The notes under the pieces are model-generated. The model made no database searches, had not been told where the DNA came from, and saw nothing but the letters and a program-made list of their open reading frames with translations. The position numbers were made by a program, and so were the translations under genes. From Hofstenia miamia (lineage: Eukaryota; Xenacoelomorpha; Acoela): DNA of 64,000 nucleotides. Location of the stretch: NCBI GenBank assembly GCA_004352715.1, contig SCFE01000027.1:1720011-1784010 (forward strand). Direction: 5' to 3'. Shown here in pieces: positions 42,700-54,210 of the stretch (positions are counted from its first letter, which is position 1; each line of letters opens with the position of its first letter).

Positions 42700-44125
42700 T
42701 GTAAATCAAAAATAACCGTTATCCAATGATATCAGAATGTCATTAGTTACCCTGAGTAGCGTTGATTCTTCAGACATGTTCTTCCTATATCCAGATTGAA
42801 ATTTAGGTAAAATGTCATTTTGTTCCAAGAATAACATGAGTTGTTTGGCCACAGCTCTTTCTATTAATTTTGAGACAAATGACAGATTTGAAATTGGGCG
42901 ATGAAACAATAGTTGCATCAAAACTTGAATTTTTAAGGAGTGGTTTAATGACTGAAGTCTTCATCTCAAGAGGAAAGCCTTCCAAAAGCGACTTGTTGAG
43001 TAAAACGGTTTAGTATTGAATGATTACTGGCATTAATGTAGCATTCTTTAAAAACTTGTCAATTGGGTCAAGATCACAATTCGTAATTCTCATTGTAATG
43101 AGGAGGGTTTAACACTCTGTTAACGAAAGATGCTCAAATTCCGTTAATACAGTAGTACTCTCAGGGAAATACTCCATAATCTTTTCTGTAGTGTCACTTC
43201 CGAAATTCTTATAAATCTTTTCCACCTTATCAATAAAATAGTTCTGAAAGGATTTAGCACTCGGGATTAGATGTTTTGGAGTTTAGATAACTCAGAGGTT
43301 ATTTGATACATTTTTTTGGAATCGCAACTTGCATCACTAAAGCGGTTGGCATAATAAGTCCGCTGTTTTTTTTCACATAGATGAACCAACTCATTACGAA
43401 TACTCTTATAGCAAACTACGTCTTCTTGAAGTAAACTTTTGTAATAACGCTTTTCAGCTTTTCATCGTTTTGATCTAAGGTGCTTGATCTCTGCATCAAA
43501 CCATTTAGCTTTTCCAAGTTTAAGCTTAAAACACTTAGTTGGTAAATGTTTGTTTAATAACGTTCTCAACATATTATTATATTGAATTGCCATTTCATTT
43601 ACAAAGAGTCCATCACAAATGGTATGATTCTGAATTAATAAAGGTTGAATTATTTCATTCAAGTCATCAGTGAATTTTGAAATGTCAAGATTTTTCCAAA
43701 TTCTTCTTTCAACGAAATGAGCAACTGGAAAAGGTCTACTAAATTTTAATTGAAATATAATGCCATAATGATCTGGAAAAAATATCGTAATTATCTATAA
43801 CATCAATGTGATGAACTAAGTTATCATCATTTTTAGCAATAATCAGGTCAATTATGTTACCATGCTTGATTGTGGGTGTATAAACATACTGAGTCAATAA
43901 ATACTGATCAAGACACTCTCTAACCTTCCTTGTTTGAAAGGCATTCATATCATTGATGTGAATGTTGAAATCACCCAAAATTATAAAGAATAAACTTTTA
44001 GTTGAGCAAACCAAAAATTCAGAGTTAGAGTGAAGTTTCCAATCAAATAATAGTACAATCAATTCAGTTGGAGTGATAATTAAATGCAATGAAGTCTTGG
44101 GGTGGGTGAAGCAATTCAATTTTTA
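42700..44125 (-). mobile_element. Non-LTR retrotransposon remnant: endonuclease and start of RT
   Basis: Minus strand. At 44119-43739: FIILGDFNIHINDMNAF and GNIIDLIIAKNDD, the GDFN and related motifs of the apurinic-type endonuclease. At 43662-43462: the linker region with LLNKHLPTKCFKLKLGKAKW. At 42921-42706: RPISNLSFVSKLIERAVAKQL and FQSGYRKNMSEEST, the first reverse transcriptase blocks. Frameshifts separate the parts. The rest of RT is absent: the copy stops before the catalytic region, short of the (TA)n tract and gap at 42231. It resembles jockey/CR1-type elements and differs in sequence from the one at 32-34 kb. Confidence 0.8.
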
Positions 44126-44129
44126 CATA

Positions 44130-46115
44130 GAACTAATATGCAAAGTAAATGCAACATAGCATTTTACTAGATGTTCTAAAAAACTAAGCAATAATAAAAA
44201 ATTTTTAAATGTAATATTAAGAAATGCGTCATAAGTAAATTGGTGCAGATCCGTTTATGAATTTACACAGTCAATTAAATTGCCATTGTTAATAAAGAAG
44301 AAGCCCTATGAATAAACTTAAGAAAGAAATAAATGTCTTCTTAATGCCTTAAAATTGATGCATTAATTGATTATTAACTTTTGTGAGGAACATGCGCTTA
44401 GCTGAAAATAAAAGAATTACATTTTACGTTTCATAAAGTGATAAAATCCATATTTAAGAAAACTGATAGCGATATAAAATTCAGTGAGATAATTATTTTA
44501 CGTCTAAAAGTAAATGAATTGTAAGCATGTCTTTTTATATTAAAAATATTAAAATTTGTCAATAGTGTGGTCTTTTCAAGAAAAATAGACAATTTCTAAA
44601 TATTTCGTTGTTCATTTAATTGTCGAAAGTTGTCTGAATGCAGAAGTCCTGCCATGACCAAATCTATATTTTCCATCGTATTTTCTTCACTTATTTTTCC
44701 GATATTGGTTTTCCAGTTCAAAGCAAATATATTTTATTTTATTGATGAAATCACTATTTAGAAACTGAAGCTTAAAACAAAAATATCAAAGTTTACTACG
44801 CCCACTTTAGTTCAGAGAAAGTGCTTTGTCGAATGAAAAATATAATAACCATATTTTAGGAATTGATATATTTATAAAACGTTTAAATAGTGAATCTAGT
44901 GATTAAATATCTTCGAATTGTATGTCAAAGAAAATTTTTAATATTATAGAGCAGGTTCTGATGAATTCAGCAAAACAATTGCAAAAAGAAAATGTTCTTT
45001 CTAAAGTCTATCACAGCCTACTAATAATTTATTAGTAGGTTGTGCTTCCATGTAAAATCTATCATGTTTGAATTTAACCAAAATTATTCACGGGTATCAT
45101 TACAGTAACAGATGTATTAAATTGCATGTATACAAGAAACCTTCATTTGAATAATAAAGACTGTAAAAATATTTAGATCTTTTGCTTGAATTTAGAGAAT
45201 GACCTATGAGGCATTTTTGTTCTATACATAAGCTTTGCAAGGCTCAAACTGGTCTCTAGTATCCTTGTTATCAATTTTAAAATGGTTCTACTTTTTTCAA
45301 ATGCGAATATATTTTTCACTACTATGAACATAACTGGGAAATATTAATAAGCTGCAAACCAAAAGGCTAACAATATACTAGAAGTAATCAAGATTGTTTA
45401 GGCATTTAATATCAAATAAATCAACAGCTTCAAAAGATGTCATTTCAGTGAGTACCAAATTTAATTCAAACAATGCACAATATTTGAAAAAATATTTGCC
45501 TTCTTGATCAAAGATAAAGGTATACTAATGCATTATGAGTTAATTACCAAAGCTGAGACTAAGATGAGAAACTATATGAAATGCAAAGGATGGTGAATGC
45601 AATGAATAATAATGTTTTTTAGTGATCTTCTGGTATGTAACCATTAAGAAGAAATTGGACTGCAAAATACTAATAAATCTTCCATACCTAGAAAAAGATA
45701 AATGTAAATTTTATTCCATTAAAAAATGAATTAAGTATATAATTTTATTAAGAATTAACAAATATTTTTTAATATGGGACAGTTTTTTGAGAAATTTAAA
45801 AATTGAGCATGGTTTTTAGTAATTTTTGCAAAATGTTTATATTGCTTTACTTATATTTTCAGTAAACATTTTTATATATAAGGTTACCATAATCATGACT
45901 AAAATTTGCTTGCTTAATTGGATAATTAGCTTTATGACGTCAGAGGCAATTGTCTCTTATTACCTACCTCAGTGAGTTGTTGAGCAAAGTACCTATACCT
46001 ATGAAGAAGTGTTTCATCTATTATGCTTGGGTTTCATCAAAGCTAAAGTCAGTTGAAATTTCAACGAAGAATTAAATAATATTTCTAATCACCCGTGTTA
46101 ATGAGTGCGTTAGTA
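44130..46115. other. 2-kb spacer, no feature recognised
   Basis: AT-rich with no frame above 60 codons and no repeats seen, except a short inverted repeat AGCCTACTAATAA...TTATTAGTAGGTT at 45015-45042. Confidence 0.5.
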
Positions 46116-48321
46116 TAGTTGGCTACAAAAAAAATGAGACTGAACACCTATTTTTTCACGCTTTGTGGAAACGTATTGAGACGTTTCAGAGGAAAACCAT
46201 AAAAATAAAAGACAACGAGAATTTTGCAAACTTTAAAATTGTCAAACAAAAAAGTTAATTAAACTGGTACTTCGTAATTATTTGAAAAGACTTACCAAAC
46301 AAATTGTTTTGCTTTGCAAACTTTCTACTTGATTTCTTTGGAATGGAAACGTTTGAACAGCTTGAAAACGCCTTTGCGACATCTGATGTTGGTAAAATCT
46401 ATTATAAACACTTTCGTCCATTTTGCATACAAGGCGGGGCAAAAGTTAGTTAACTCTCTATCGCTCATCAGTAGATACATCCCGGGTGCCTGTTCCAGTA
46501 ATCTAAAATTAATATACCGGCAAGCAGTCATACTAAAAATGGCCTGTGCTATTGAAATTTTGAAGTCAGCCTTAAATAAAAAGTGTGCTAAACAGAAAAT
46601 TCGAAGCCCACAGGGCAATTGCAATGTCAAAATATATCGAGCATTTAACGGCACTGGTCGCGAGGAGTTTTTAGCCCTCAGTGGTGAGCTGTTAGAAAAT
46701 TGCAAAAGGAAATATTCGGGATAAACTCAGACATTTGAATATTTATAGTTGGCTGCAAAAAAAATGAGACTGAACACCTATTTTTTCACGCTTTGTGGAA
46801 ACGTATTGAGACGTTTTAGAGGAAAACTATAAAAATAAAAGACAACGAGAATTTTGTGAACTTTAAAATGGTCAAACAAAAAAGTTAATTAAACTGGTAC
46901 TTCGTAATTATTTTGCTTTGCAAAGTTTCTACATGAGGGGAACAGCTTGAAAACGCCTTTGCGACATCGCAAATTTCTCGATCAACAACTTATTTTCGAA
47001 AGCTGAAAAAAATTCGACAAGGAGAATCTCTCAAAAGAAGAAAAGGAAGTGGACCCCCTCGAAAAATCATTGGAAAATTCATTCAGAAAACAGTCGCAAT
47101 TGCTCTCAAAAATCCCTATATTTCTGGGAAAAAAATTGCAAACCGACTTCAAACTGAAGCCGACATCTCTGTGCATGAAACCACAGTTCAGAGAACACTG
47201 AAAAAAGTGGAGTTACAAAAATTGGCAGAAAAAATCGACTTCTGATTACAAAAACATCAAGAAAAAAGATTAAATTTCGTGAAAGATTGGAAAGACTACA
47301 CTTTTGAAGATGTTTGGATAACTGATGAGTGCGTATTTCAACTACACAGAAACAAAGTACAAGTGTGGTCTTCAAAGAAATGTCCAAGACCAACAAAAGC
47401 GGTTCCAAAGTTCGACCAAAAAATTATGGTTTGGGGAGCACTTTCCTATCGTGGGTTTTATTTGAAAATTTTAGACGGAAAAGTCACAATCGACAGTCAA
47501 AGACATTGCCAAATTATAGCTGAATTTATGCCTTATGCTGATGCTTTATATGATAATGGATGGATACTCCAACAGGACGGAGCAACCCCGCACACGTCAG
47601 CAAAGACAAAAAATTGGTTTTCTGAAAATAACTTTTTTGCATTGGTTAAATTTTTCTTTAGCTTTAGTTATACTTGCTTTTGTTGTTTATCACAAAAACT
47701 TGATCTTCAGTTCCAAGTAGTAGGGCAGTTTCTAGTTTGTATTAACAGTTTTACTATTACAGTTTTTACAAGGGTTGTTGTGTAGCATTGTGGTCTACTG
47801 TGTAGTGGTTTCATTTACAAGAAACTAAAATAAATTATGTTGTTCACAAATTTATAACCTTTACAATACTTCTTGTGGCATGTTTTCTTGTATTGTATAT
47901 ATATTATTTTTCTTTGTTTTGAAAATGAAGAATGTAATAAACCGGAAGAGAGAAAAATTTTTTATAAACAAAGTCGCAAACATTATCACTGGACCTTTAG
48001 GTGGCATAGACCGGGAATTTAAGATTTGATTAGTTGACAAAATATACGCAATATTATTAAATATATGCTAAGCTTGACAAGTATATATTATATAGGTATA
48101 TACTTAGAACACAATTTTTCTGGTGGCCAATTTAATGAAATCTGTTTCAGTTCGTTTGAATGAAGTTATTTCTACAGGAGGATAACAAATTAGACTTTGA
48201 TGCTTTTTACTTATAGTCCTTTAATGTATCTTTAAAATCTTACCTTTCTTGAGTTGTTACGTTCAGTAGTTCAAAAGAAATATGCCTTTTTTCTAGTCTC
48301 ATTTTTTTGCAGCCAACTATA
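46116..48321 (+). mobile_element. Tc1/mariner-type element with duplicated left end and truncated transposase
   Basis: The left inverted end ATAGTTGGCTGCAAAAAAAA is at 46746 and its reverse complement ends near 48321. A second copy of the left end with about 250 bases behind it stands at 46117 (ATAGTTGGCTACAAAAAAAA). The transposase runs from about 46970 with several defects. It includes KKIRQGESLKRRKGSGPPRK, ISGKKIANRLQTEADISVHE, VWITDECVFQLHRNKVQVWS (first Asp) and GWILQQDGATPHTSAKTKNW (second Asp). After 47639 the frame passes into unrelated sequence, so the third catalytic acidic residue is missing. The 380 bases between the two left ends carry an unrelated frame (separate entry). Confidence 0.75.
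46373..46724 (+). pseudogene. Foreign coding-like segment between the two left ends of a Tc1 element
   Basis: An open frame running to a stop at 46722-46724 reads VKSIINTFVHFAYKAG, LSLISRYIPGACSSNLKL, AIEILKSALNKKCAKQK and NGTGREEFLALSGELLENCK. Base composition is less AT-rich than the surroundings. Upstream of about 46373 the frame is inside the duplicated transposon end, so the segment has no start of its own. No family is recognised. The minus strand is also open (46705-46325), which lowers certainty about which strand was coding. Confidence 0.35.
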
Positions 48322-48708
48322 ACTTTAAGAGTATAGTATGCATTAAAACGCATCTTTTAAGTCTTTGCAAGTCGTTGATTTCCTTAAATGTGCTGTACAG
48401 ATGTACGTTTGAAAATAATAGCGCAATGTTTTAGGATATCAATATACAATTTTGTATTGAAGCACGTAGTATAATAAAACATGATATTATTTTAAAAAAT
48501 TTATAATTCTATCAACTAGATGCAATGTTACCAGTAAACTTTAAACATTTTCATGATAAAATTCAAATTTGCCTCCATTTTGTTTTGCATTTTGCTTTAC
48601 TAAACATTAACGCTGCTTAAAAGGCTGCTGTTAAGTCTTTGCAAGTGCGTATAGTTGTTAGAAAGTGTGTTTATATTTTGAGTTTAAAGTTATTGACGCA
48701 TTCATCAT
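47640..48708. repeat. 1069-bp direct repeat, copy A (ends at a single N)
   Basis: It matches 49194-50262 at a constant offset of 1554 bases; I found no difference on reading. It includes the right end of the Tc1-like element and about 390 bases beyond it. Copy A stops at the N at 48709. Confidence 0.85.
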
Positions 48709-48709
48709 N

Positions 48710-49193
48710 TTACAATAAAAAGAAAGACAGAGGATGTGAAGTTCCAATTTGAGGACTAAAAGTTTTCATATAGCTTTGTAATAGTTGATATAGGGAATAA
48801 TTGCACACCCCATGACATAATTCTTGAAGGAAACCTCCTGCAAAAATTGTTCATTCTAGTTTTTTCCATTTCCCTGTAGTGCCTTTCCATAGTGCTTTGT
48901 TTGATTTGCATTGCTCAAGTACTCTTTTGTTTTTTCCACCAATTGTTGCACCTAAAAATGTTAAATTTATCTTAAATGTTGTAGATTTCTTCCTTTTGTT
49001 CAGTGCATACTATTCATTGCAGCTTGTTACTTGCCATATAGTGTATGTTACCATTTCTTTTACATGATTTTTTGTTATTAAGATTAATGAAATTTAAGAT
49101 TTTTCAACTAGAATACCTCTTTCTAAAGGTGTGTGATGTGCCATCTACAATAAATTTCTTCTCATGAAGTGTGAGATGAAAATTGTGTTTTTA
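48710..49193. other. Unique sequence between the two 1069-bp copies
   Basis: A 484-bp stretch beginning after the N at 48709. There is a short plus-strand frame (48879-49067) without recognised homology. Nothing else is seen. Confidence 0.5.
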
Positions 49194-50262
49194 CATTGGT
49201 TAAATTTTTCTTTAGCTTTAGTTATACTTGCTTTTGTTGTTTATCACAAAAACTTGATCTTCAGTTCCAAGTAGTAGGGCAGTTTCTAGTTTGTATTAAC
49301 AGTTTTACTATTACAGTTTTTACAAGGGTTGTTGTGTAGCATTGTGGTCTACTGTGTAGTGGTTTCATTTACAAGAAACTAAAATAAATTATGTTGTTCA
49401 CAAATTTATAACCTTTACAATACTTCTTGTGGCATGTTTTCTTGTATTGTATATATATTATTTTTCTTTGTTTTGAAAATGAAGAATGTAATAAACCGGA
49501 AGAGAGAAAAATTTTTTATAAACAAAGTCGCAAACATTATCACTGGACCTTTAGGTGGCATAGACCGGGAATTTAAGATTTGATTAGTTGACAAAATATA
49601 CGCAATATTATTAAATATATGCTAAGCTTGACAAGTATATATTATATAGGTATATACTTAGAACACAATTTTTCTGGTGGCCAATTTAATGAAATCTGTT
49701 TCAGTTCGTTTGAATGAAGTTATTTCTACAGGAGGATAACAAATTAGACTTTGATGCTTTTTACTTATAGTCCTTTAATGTATCTTTAAAATCTTACCTT
49801 TCTTGAGTTGTTACGTTCAGTAGTTCAAAAGAAATATGCCTTTTTTCTAGTCTCATTTTTTTGCAGCCAACTATAACTTTAAGAGTATAGTATGCATTAA
49901 AACGCATCTTTTAAGTCTTTGCAAGTCGTTGATTTCCTTAAATGTGCTGTACAGATGTACGTTTGAAAATAATAGCGCAATGTTTTAGGATATCAATATA
50001 CAATTTTGTATTGAAGCACGTAGTATAATAAAACATGATATTATTTTAAAAAATTTATAATTCTATCAACTAGATGCAATGTTACCAGTAAACTTTAAAC
50101 ATTTTCATGATAAAATTCAAATTTGCCTCCATTTTGTTTTGCATTTTGCTTTACTAAACATTAACGCTGCTTAAAAGGCTGCTGTTAAGTCTTTGCAAGT
50201 GCGTATAGTTGTTAGAAAGTGTGTTTATATTTTGAGTTTAAAGTTATTGACGCATTCATCAT
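49194..50262. repeat. 1069-bp direct repeat, copy B
   Basis: Second copy of 47640-48708, including the inverted end ATAGTTGGCTGCAAAAAAAA (as reverse complement near 49875). What precedes it (48710-49193) has no counterpart before copy A, where the Tc1 transposase lies instead. Confidence 0.85.
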
Positions 50263-53200
50263 AATGTTGCAAGTACTTTTGCCTAGAATACTTCGCATTC
50301 TTAAGAATACATGGAATATATGGGCGAATAAAATGCAAATGGCCCCAAAATCTAACAAACATTTCCTTTGAAGAAGGGCAGCAATACAATGCATGCTGCT
50401 TCACAATGCAGAAAGATTTTGTGATGGCATAAAATGCTAAAAATATTTTTTATGCCATGTATTAAGATAGCACATGAAATCAGTTTTCGTACGCCATTGC
50501 GTGACAGAAATATTTCGTGTGATGTTGCAACTTGCTCCACAATGCTCACAATGGTCAATTGACCTAAACAGTAGTTAGCAGGTTTGCTGTGGATCGGATA
50601 TCTTTCATTCCATATCCAATTCAATCTACAAAAATTTTCATAGATTGATCCATAGAGGATCCATATCCGCCAGAAAGAACTCCCCAAAGAAGCACTTAAA
50701 ACACACGCGCAATTCTTAAGTTGTTTTAAGCACTTTAGAAGAAAGTGACAGAAAATTACACAAGCCTCACAATGCACGTAATGCTTTATGCAGGTACTAA
50801 AATTATACAAGCCTGTAACTAGCATGTTATCCAGAATAGAATTGTAAACACAATGGGAAATGCAATTGCTATTTTGGTATGATGTAACTAAATTGTACTT
50901 AAACCTTAGACATATTAAGCACACTCTTACAAAAATCTTAAGCACCAATTATAATGCAAGAGAGTTCTGTATTGTTTGTGCTAATTTAATAAATTTCAGT
51001 AAGAGAACTTTTTAGTGTTTTTTATCTTTTACTTTTTTAAAACATTTTATGTGCTTCTTCCCACCGTGTTAATGTATATTGGTTATGAAGCAAAACCCTG
51101 TAGAAGTAATGATATTATAATTGGGTCACATCTTACCACAACATTGGTTTGGGCCAAACGCATTTAAAAGTTTAACAAACTTGGGTTGTTTTGGATTGGG
51201 TCGAAATTCATTAGTTGAAATTTAGGTTGGATCAAAATATCTTGATCCACTTACAGTCCTGTTGCACATACATTTACTCCATTAACTACAGGAGCCTGAG
51301 CATGATTAAATTGGCCAAATTAACTTCACCAATAATATAAAGTCCTGTATTTATTTTTTCCTATTAAATTTTCTTTTACAAGTGCCCCAAACTTATAAGT
51401 CTTTAAAAAAAAATTTGATTCCCCACCCAATATTATTATTCAAAATGGCGTATCAAATCCGACGCAACACGATTTAGAAATTTGCAACTCAAACTTCAGT
51501 TCAGTTAAAATCGGTTACCGAAGGTCTTTCATTGTGCATGGTGCAGAGTCAGTCAGATGAGTGCGAAAATCATTCTCATATCTACCCTTGATTGTTTCCA
51601 AATTATAGCTTTTTCAAGCAATCAATCAGCAATTTCAGATCACCTTAATAGAACTGGAAGTGAAAATTACCATTGATGATAATTCCCAAGAGCTTAAGAA
51701 ATCAATCATAATTAAAAATTTTTAAAGCGCAATGAGTGTATCTGGTTATGCTGTATTAAAATTATTCTCACTGTTATTATCAAAATATTTCTGTCTTCAT
51801 CAAATAAGAAGTAATCTAAAACTATAGACTATGCAAATCAGAGAATATAGAGAAAATTAATTAGATTATTAAAGAAACATTACATGCTGCGTCATGCTTC
51901 TTCGTTTCCTATTTACTCTAATTTAAATTTAATACAATTTTAATGAAATATTCGGAAAATGTAGTTTTTTTTGACAAAATGAATGGATTCTAATGAATGA
52001 TACTGGTATTGATTCTGTTTGTTAAAGAAGTTGGGCAACATAAACTATAATAAAGGCCGTCTTGAAGGGTTGACATATTTATCAAGCAATGATTTATAAA
52101 TCTTTACCCTTACAATATTTAGAATGAATGCAGAGTTCATTTTAGGTAGAAGCATTTTTTGAGAGGAAAATTGGCTTAGTGCTCTTTTAAGTCGTGCTGG
52201 AGTCTTAATGAAATTCATGGTATCCTTGTGGAAACCAATCGCTTATCATCATTAAACATCATTTTAGGATAAATACAATACATTGGTAGAACAAAGTGCT
52301 TCATATTATAAATTCTTAATGATATGAGTAGATCATAAATTATTAAAAATTCAAGTCAGTACAAATATAAGATTAATCCAATAACGCCATAAGTATTCTT
52401 CGAGGAAAGTCTTTTATAAAGAGATATCAAAGCATTTTTAAATTAATCATTGTTCTAGTACTTCATCTTCACCCTAAGTGTATGGCTTAAGCAAAATTTA
52501 AATTATACTTTAAAAATATACATTCACTTAAATACAATTAAGGTCGTGAACTTAGAGTAATTTCATAAACTCCTAATAAGTTTTAGATAACAACCTGTAA
52601 ATAAAGAAAAAGGAAAAAAATAATGGATAAAAAACGGATAAAATGGTGAAATAATATGTTGAGAAATTAGTCTATTTAAAAGGTATTTTGGGAATTAGTC
52701 CTTGAACGCTTAAATGTCCATTCAAGTTAAATTTGTCAACAAACGAACACTGAAGTAATGTTTTCGAATCGTAGGCATGCCGAGGGGGGCAAACGGGACC
52801 ATTTGCTCTTCAAATTTTCAAAGATTAGATTCTGAAGTTAAGCCCTTTTGTTGAAAATATAATTATTAATTTGTAGAAAATTCCATTGTTACTAAATGTG
52901 AGATTGAAATTGGCCCTCCCAAATTTTATTTCTGGCTACGCCACTGCTTGGAATGCAACATGTGATTATAGTTCTAATATGTTTTTTCTTGAAACCTAAT
53001 GTGAAAATATTTAAAAATTTAAGCTTGATTCAACTTATATTTTCCAGCAAATAACTGAACTAGGTTCGGATTTAGTAATGATATCTATGTTTGGATTTGG
53101 ATATTATTTTGGGTGCTTTTAATGCACCTCGTGCGTCAAAGAACACTTTCTTACACAGTATCCACCCGTACATTAAATACAATACCCGTACCCGATAATG

Positions 53201-53406
53201 AAACAGGTAGAGTTAGTGTTGGGTTAATTCTTTTTAGGCCAAAACAAGATTGCATATGCAAGAGAGTCCATGGATCTGAAATAAAAGTGGATATGAAAAT
53301 GCTATTCATAGATCTCATGAGTACTTCTTGGATTCAGATTTTTAGTTCAATAATCGGGTTTACAGGAGTATTTTACAAAGTTGTGTAGTTTTTCATTAAT
53401 TTTAAG
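50263..53406. other. 3.1-kb spacer with a MITE-like end
   Basis: A minus-strand frame of 198 codons (50948-50352) is open but rich in Cys, Ile and His with no recognised domain. I treat it as doubtful. At 52772-52946 the right border reads TTCTGGCTACGCCACTG, the reverse complement of CAGTGGCGTAGCCAGAA, a common DNA-transposon end; the left border is GTAGGCATGCCGAGGGGG. 53113-53388 is an open frame of 91 codons without known homology. Confidence 0.4.
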
Positions 53407-54210
53407 CAGGGTGTCCGAAAAGAAACAATTACACTTTTATTCGCCCTCATTTAAAAAAGTGACAATGTCAACTGATTTGGAAAGAAAATACCACCAGATT
53501 AAATATTTTCACAACTCTTCATGCAGGTACCCCAATAATTAAATTAAAATTTATAAGTGATTGCATTTTCTGCTACGGTTTGTAACTTCCCTGCAGTGTC
53601 AAGATTGAAAACGACGCCTCCTTCTTAGCTAATGTTTTTGGACTGATGAGGCACATTTCCATTTGAATGGAGTAATTTCTTTCTTAGAACTATTGCAGAT
53701 TGGATTAAATCCACGATTAGCTCCACTACTATCTAAAAATATGTGCTTGGTTTGGACTTTGTCAGTTCTTCACTCTGCCTCCTTATTGTTCAGTGGACAT
53801 CATGGCATCCCACAACTTAAATCAAAACGAGCCTCCTAGAAATCAGGGTTTATCCACACCTGGTTACTGTTTATGGTTGGGGGAATGCTAAAGCCGCCAT
53901 TTATAACCCAATGTCTCAAAATCTACAGGAGTTGAAAAAAGACATTCTTTAGACCCTAGAACAGCAGACATGATTGCAGCTGTTGTTGACAGTTTGACCT
54001 TGAAATGTGTCCTTACGACAATGGGGAGCACCTTGTACCAAGACTTAGATTTGCATTCCATTGTATAAACTCATCATTTATGGCAAATTTCTGCTTCTTA
54101 ATATTTAATCCAGTGGTATTTTCATTGTAAATCAGTTGAAATTGTCACTTCAAATCAAATATGAAGTAAGTGAAAGCAAATTAACGACGCCTTGTTTTCT
54201 AGACACCCTG
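53407..54210 (+). mobile_element. Mariner/IS630-type transposon remnant
   Basis: Ends are inverted: CAGGGTGTCCGAAAAG on the left, and CAGGGTGTCTAGAAAA read from the right. At 53635-53673 the frame gives VFWTDEAHFHLNG, the first catalytic-Asp block of IS630/mariner-type transposases of the F-x-D-E-A-H-F family. The rest is too decayed to read through, and the 804-bp length shows internal loss. A (TA)n tract follows the right end. Confidence 0.75.

Noticed and set aside
50352-50948. 198-codon minus-strand open frame
   Set aside because: No ordered domain, odd Cys/His/Ile-rich composition and no splice or promoter support. Kept only as a note in the spacer entry.
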